Part shown: positions 63,287-64,000 of the stretch, piece after piece
Layout: each line of letters opens with the position of its first letter
Position numbering within the stretch: position 1 is the first letter of the stretch
Assembly: GCF_000523275.1 (NCBI RefSeq)
Contig: NZ_ATHQ01000001.1
Coordinates: 652,501 to 716,500 of the forward strand
DNA from: Lebetimonas sp. JH292
GTDB lineage: Bacteria > Campylobacterota > Campylobacteria > Campylobacterales > Nautiliaceae
Direction of reading: 5' to 3'
Length of the DNA: 64,000 nucleotides
Notes under the pieces: generated by a model
What the model was told of the DNA's origin: nothing
Seen by the model: only the letters and a program-made list of their open reading frames with translations
Database searches by the model: none
Program-made: the position numbers and the translations under genes

Positions 63287-64000
63287 ATGAAATATAAATC
63301 AATTTTTATATCCGATGTGCATTTAGGGACAAAATATTCAAAGACAGAAAAACTTCTTTCATTTATGAGGAAAAATGAATCTGAAAATCTTTATCTTGTT
63401 GGTGATATAATTGATGGTTGGGCATTAAAAAGAAAAATAAAATGGGCTCAGTCCCACTCAGATGTTATTCAAAAACTTTTAAGAAAAGCAAGAAAAGGAA
63501 CAGAAGTTTATTATATCACCGGAAACCATGATGATTTTTTAAGGCCTTTTTTGCCAGTGGTATTGGGGGAGAGAACCCATATTTTAAATGAGGCTGAATA
63601 TGATGCAATTAACGGTAAAAAATATTATATTACACACGGTGATTTTTTTGATTCTATAACTATGACAAAAAAATGGCTCTCAATCCTTGGAGATTACAGC
63701 TATGAAATTCTGCTTCATTTAAACGACCCGATTAACAGAATCAGAAAAATCTGTGGAATAAACAGATACTGGTCACTTTCAAAATATATGAAAGACAATG
63801 TCAAATCTTCTGTCAATTTTATAACCGATTTTGAAAATGTATTGGCGCAGTATGCAAAAACAAATAAATATAATGGTATAATCTGCGGGCATATTCATAA
63901 AGCTGAAATAAGAAAAATAGGGGATATTGATTATATGAACTGCGGGGACTGGGTGGAATCCTGCACTGCTTTGGTTGAAACGTATGAGGGGGAATGGAAA
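63287..64000 (+). CDS. Metallophosphoesterase of the UDP-diacylglucosamine diphosphatase / PlcP group (partial)
   Basis: The first 238 residues; the gene runs off the window. Calcineurin-type motifs: SDVHLGT (D10, H12), VGDIIDGW (D40, D43), TGNHDDFL (N80, H81), THGDFFDS (H117, D119) and CGHIHKAE near residue 208, then MNCGDWVESCTALVE. This group includes LpxH-like enzymes and PlcP, the phospholipase C that degrades phospholipids during phosphate starvation. The context with OlsF suggests PlcP. AGGGA precedes the ATG weakly, and it may share the phosphoesterase transcript. Confidence 0.82.
   Translation, partial: MKYKSIFISDVHLGTKYSKTEKLLSFMRKNESENLYLVGDIIDGWALKRKIKWAQSHSDVIQKLLRKARKGTEVYYITGNHDDFLRPFLPVVLGERTHILNEAEYDAINGKKYYITHGDFFDSITMTKKWLSILGDYSYEILLHLNDPINRIRKICGINRYWSLSKYMKDNVKSSVNFITDFENVLAQYAKTNKYNGIICGHIHKAEIRKIGDIDYMNCGDWVESCTALVETYEGEWK

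Overview
The window is an AT-rich, gene-dense chromosomal segment of a Campylobacterota bacterium, most likely a Nautiliales-type (thermophilic, anaerobic, vent) lineage. I infer this from gene content and order: dnaA-dnaN-gyrB, fabZ-lpxA-clpX-mreB-mreC, rsmA-rnj with a Lys/Asn-rich RNase J leader, an HP0495-type DUF493 protein, class III ribonucleotide reductase, QueH/QueF and ThyX. I cannot fix the genus from sequence alone. No rRNA, tRNA, CRISPR array, prophage or insertion sequence was recognised.

Layout. 0-18.5 kb is mainly plus-strand housekeeping: the end of frr, pyrE, rnhB, mscS, accC/accB (minus), dcd, pyrF, accD, thiE, rlmH, a DksA-like protein, dus, ribE, htrA. 18.5-34.2 kb is mainly minus strand and runs away from the origin: mreC, mreB, clpX, lpxA, fabZ, queH, a broken long thyX, queF, gyrB, dnaN, dnaA. 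The dnaN-dnaA gap (32765-32884) looks like the working replication origin, with DnaA boxes, a short GC-rich spacer and five DnaA-trios. A second DnaA-box cluster lies upstream of dnaA. 34.4-48.3 kb holds ruvC, nusB/ribH/kdsA, a Cache-GGDEF-EAL protein, dapF, rlmN, hisF, rsmA and rnj, with two parS centromere sites at 44.1 and 44.4 kb. 48.3-50.2 kb is a decayed sensor diguanylate cyclase. Then follow a VapBC-like pair, pyrC, and an anaerobic ribonucleotide reductase operon in which the glycyl-radical domain of NrdD is a separate 55-residue gene. 55-58 kb has sulfur/regulatory genes (TauE, DsrE, ArsR, methyltransferase, MBL hydrolase).

The right end (58.8-64.0 kb) looks like a phosphate-starvation lipid-remodelling locus: an OlsF-like bifunctional ornithine-lipid synthase, a lipoprotein phosphoesterase with a YncE-like propeller, and a PlcP/LpxH-type metallophosphoesterase running off the edge. 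Both promoters carry the same 11-bp direct repeat at the same distance from the -10 box, as in a Pho box.

Throughout the window there are short tracts of degenerate 7-bp units, both between and inside genes. Two of them are interrupted by the same GC-rich hairpin (18 identical bases). Tail-to-tail gene pairs overlap at their stop codons in eight of nine cases. At least two genes (thyX, rsmA) look as if one base were missing; these are either assembly errors or real frameshifts.
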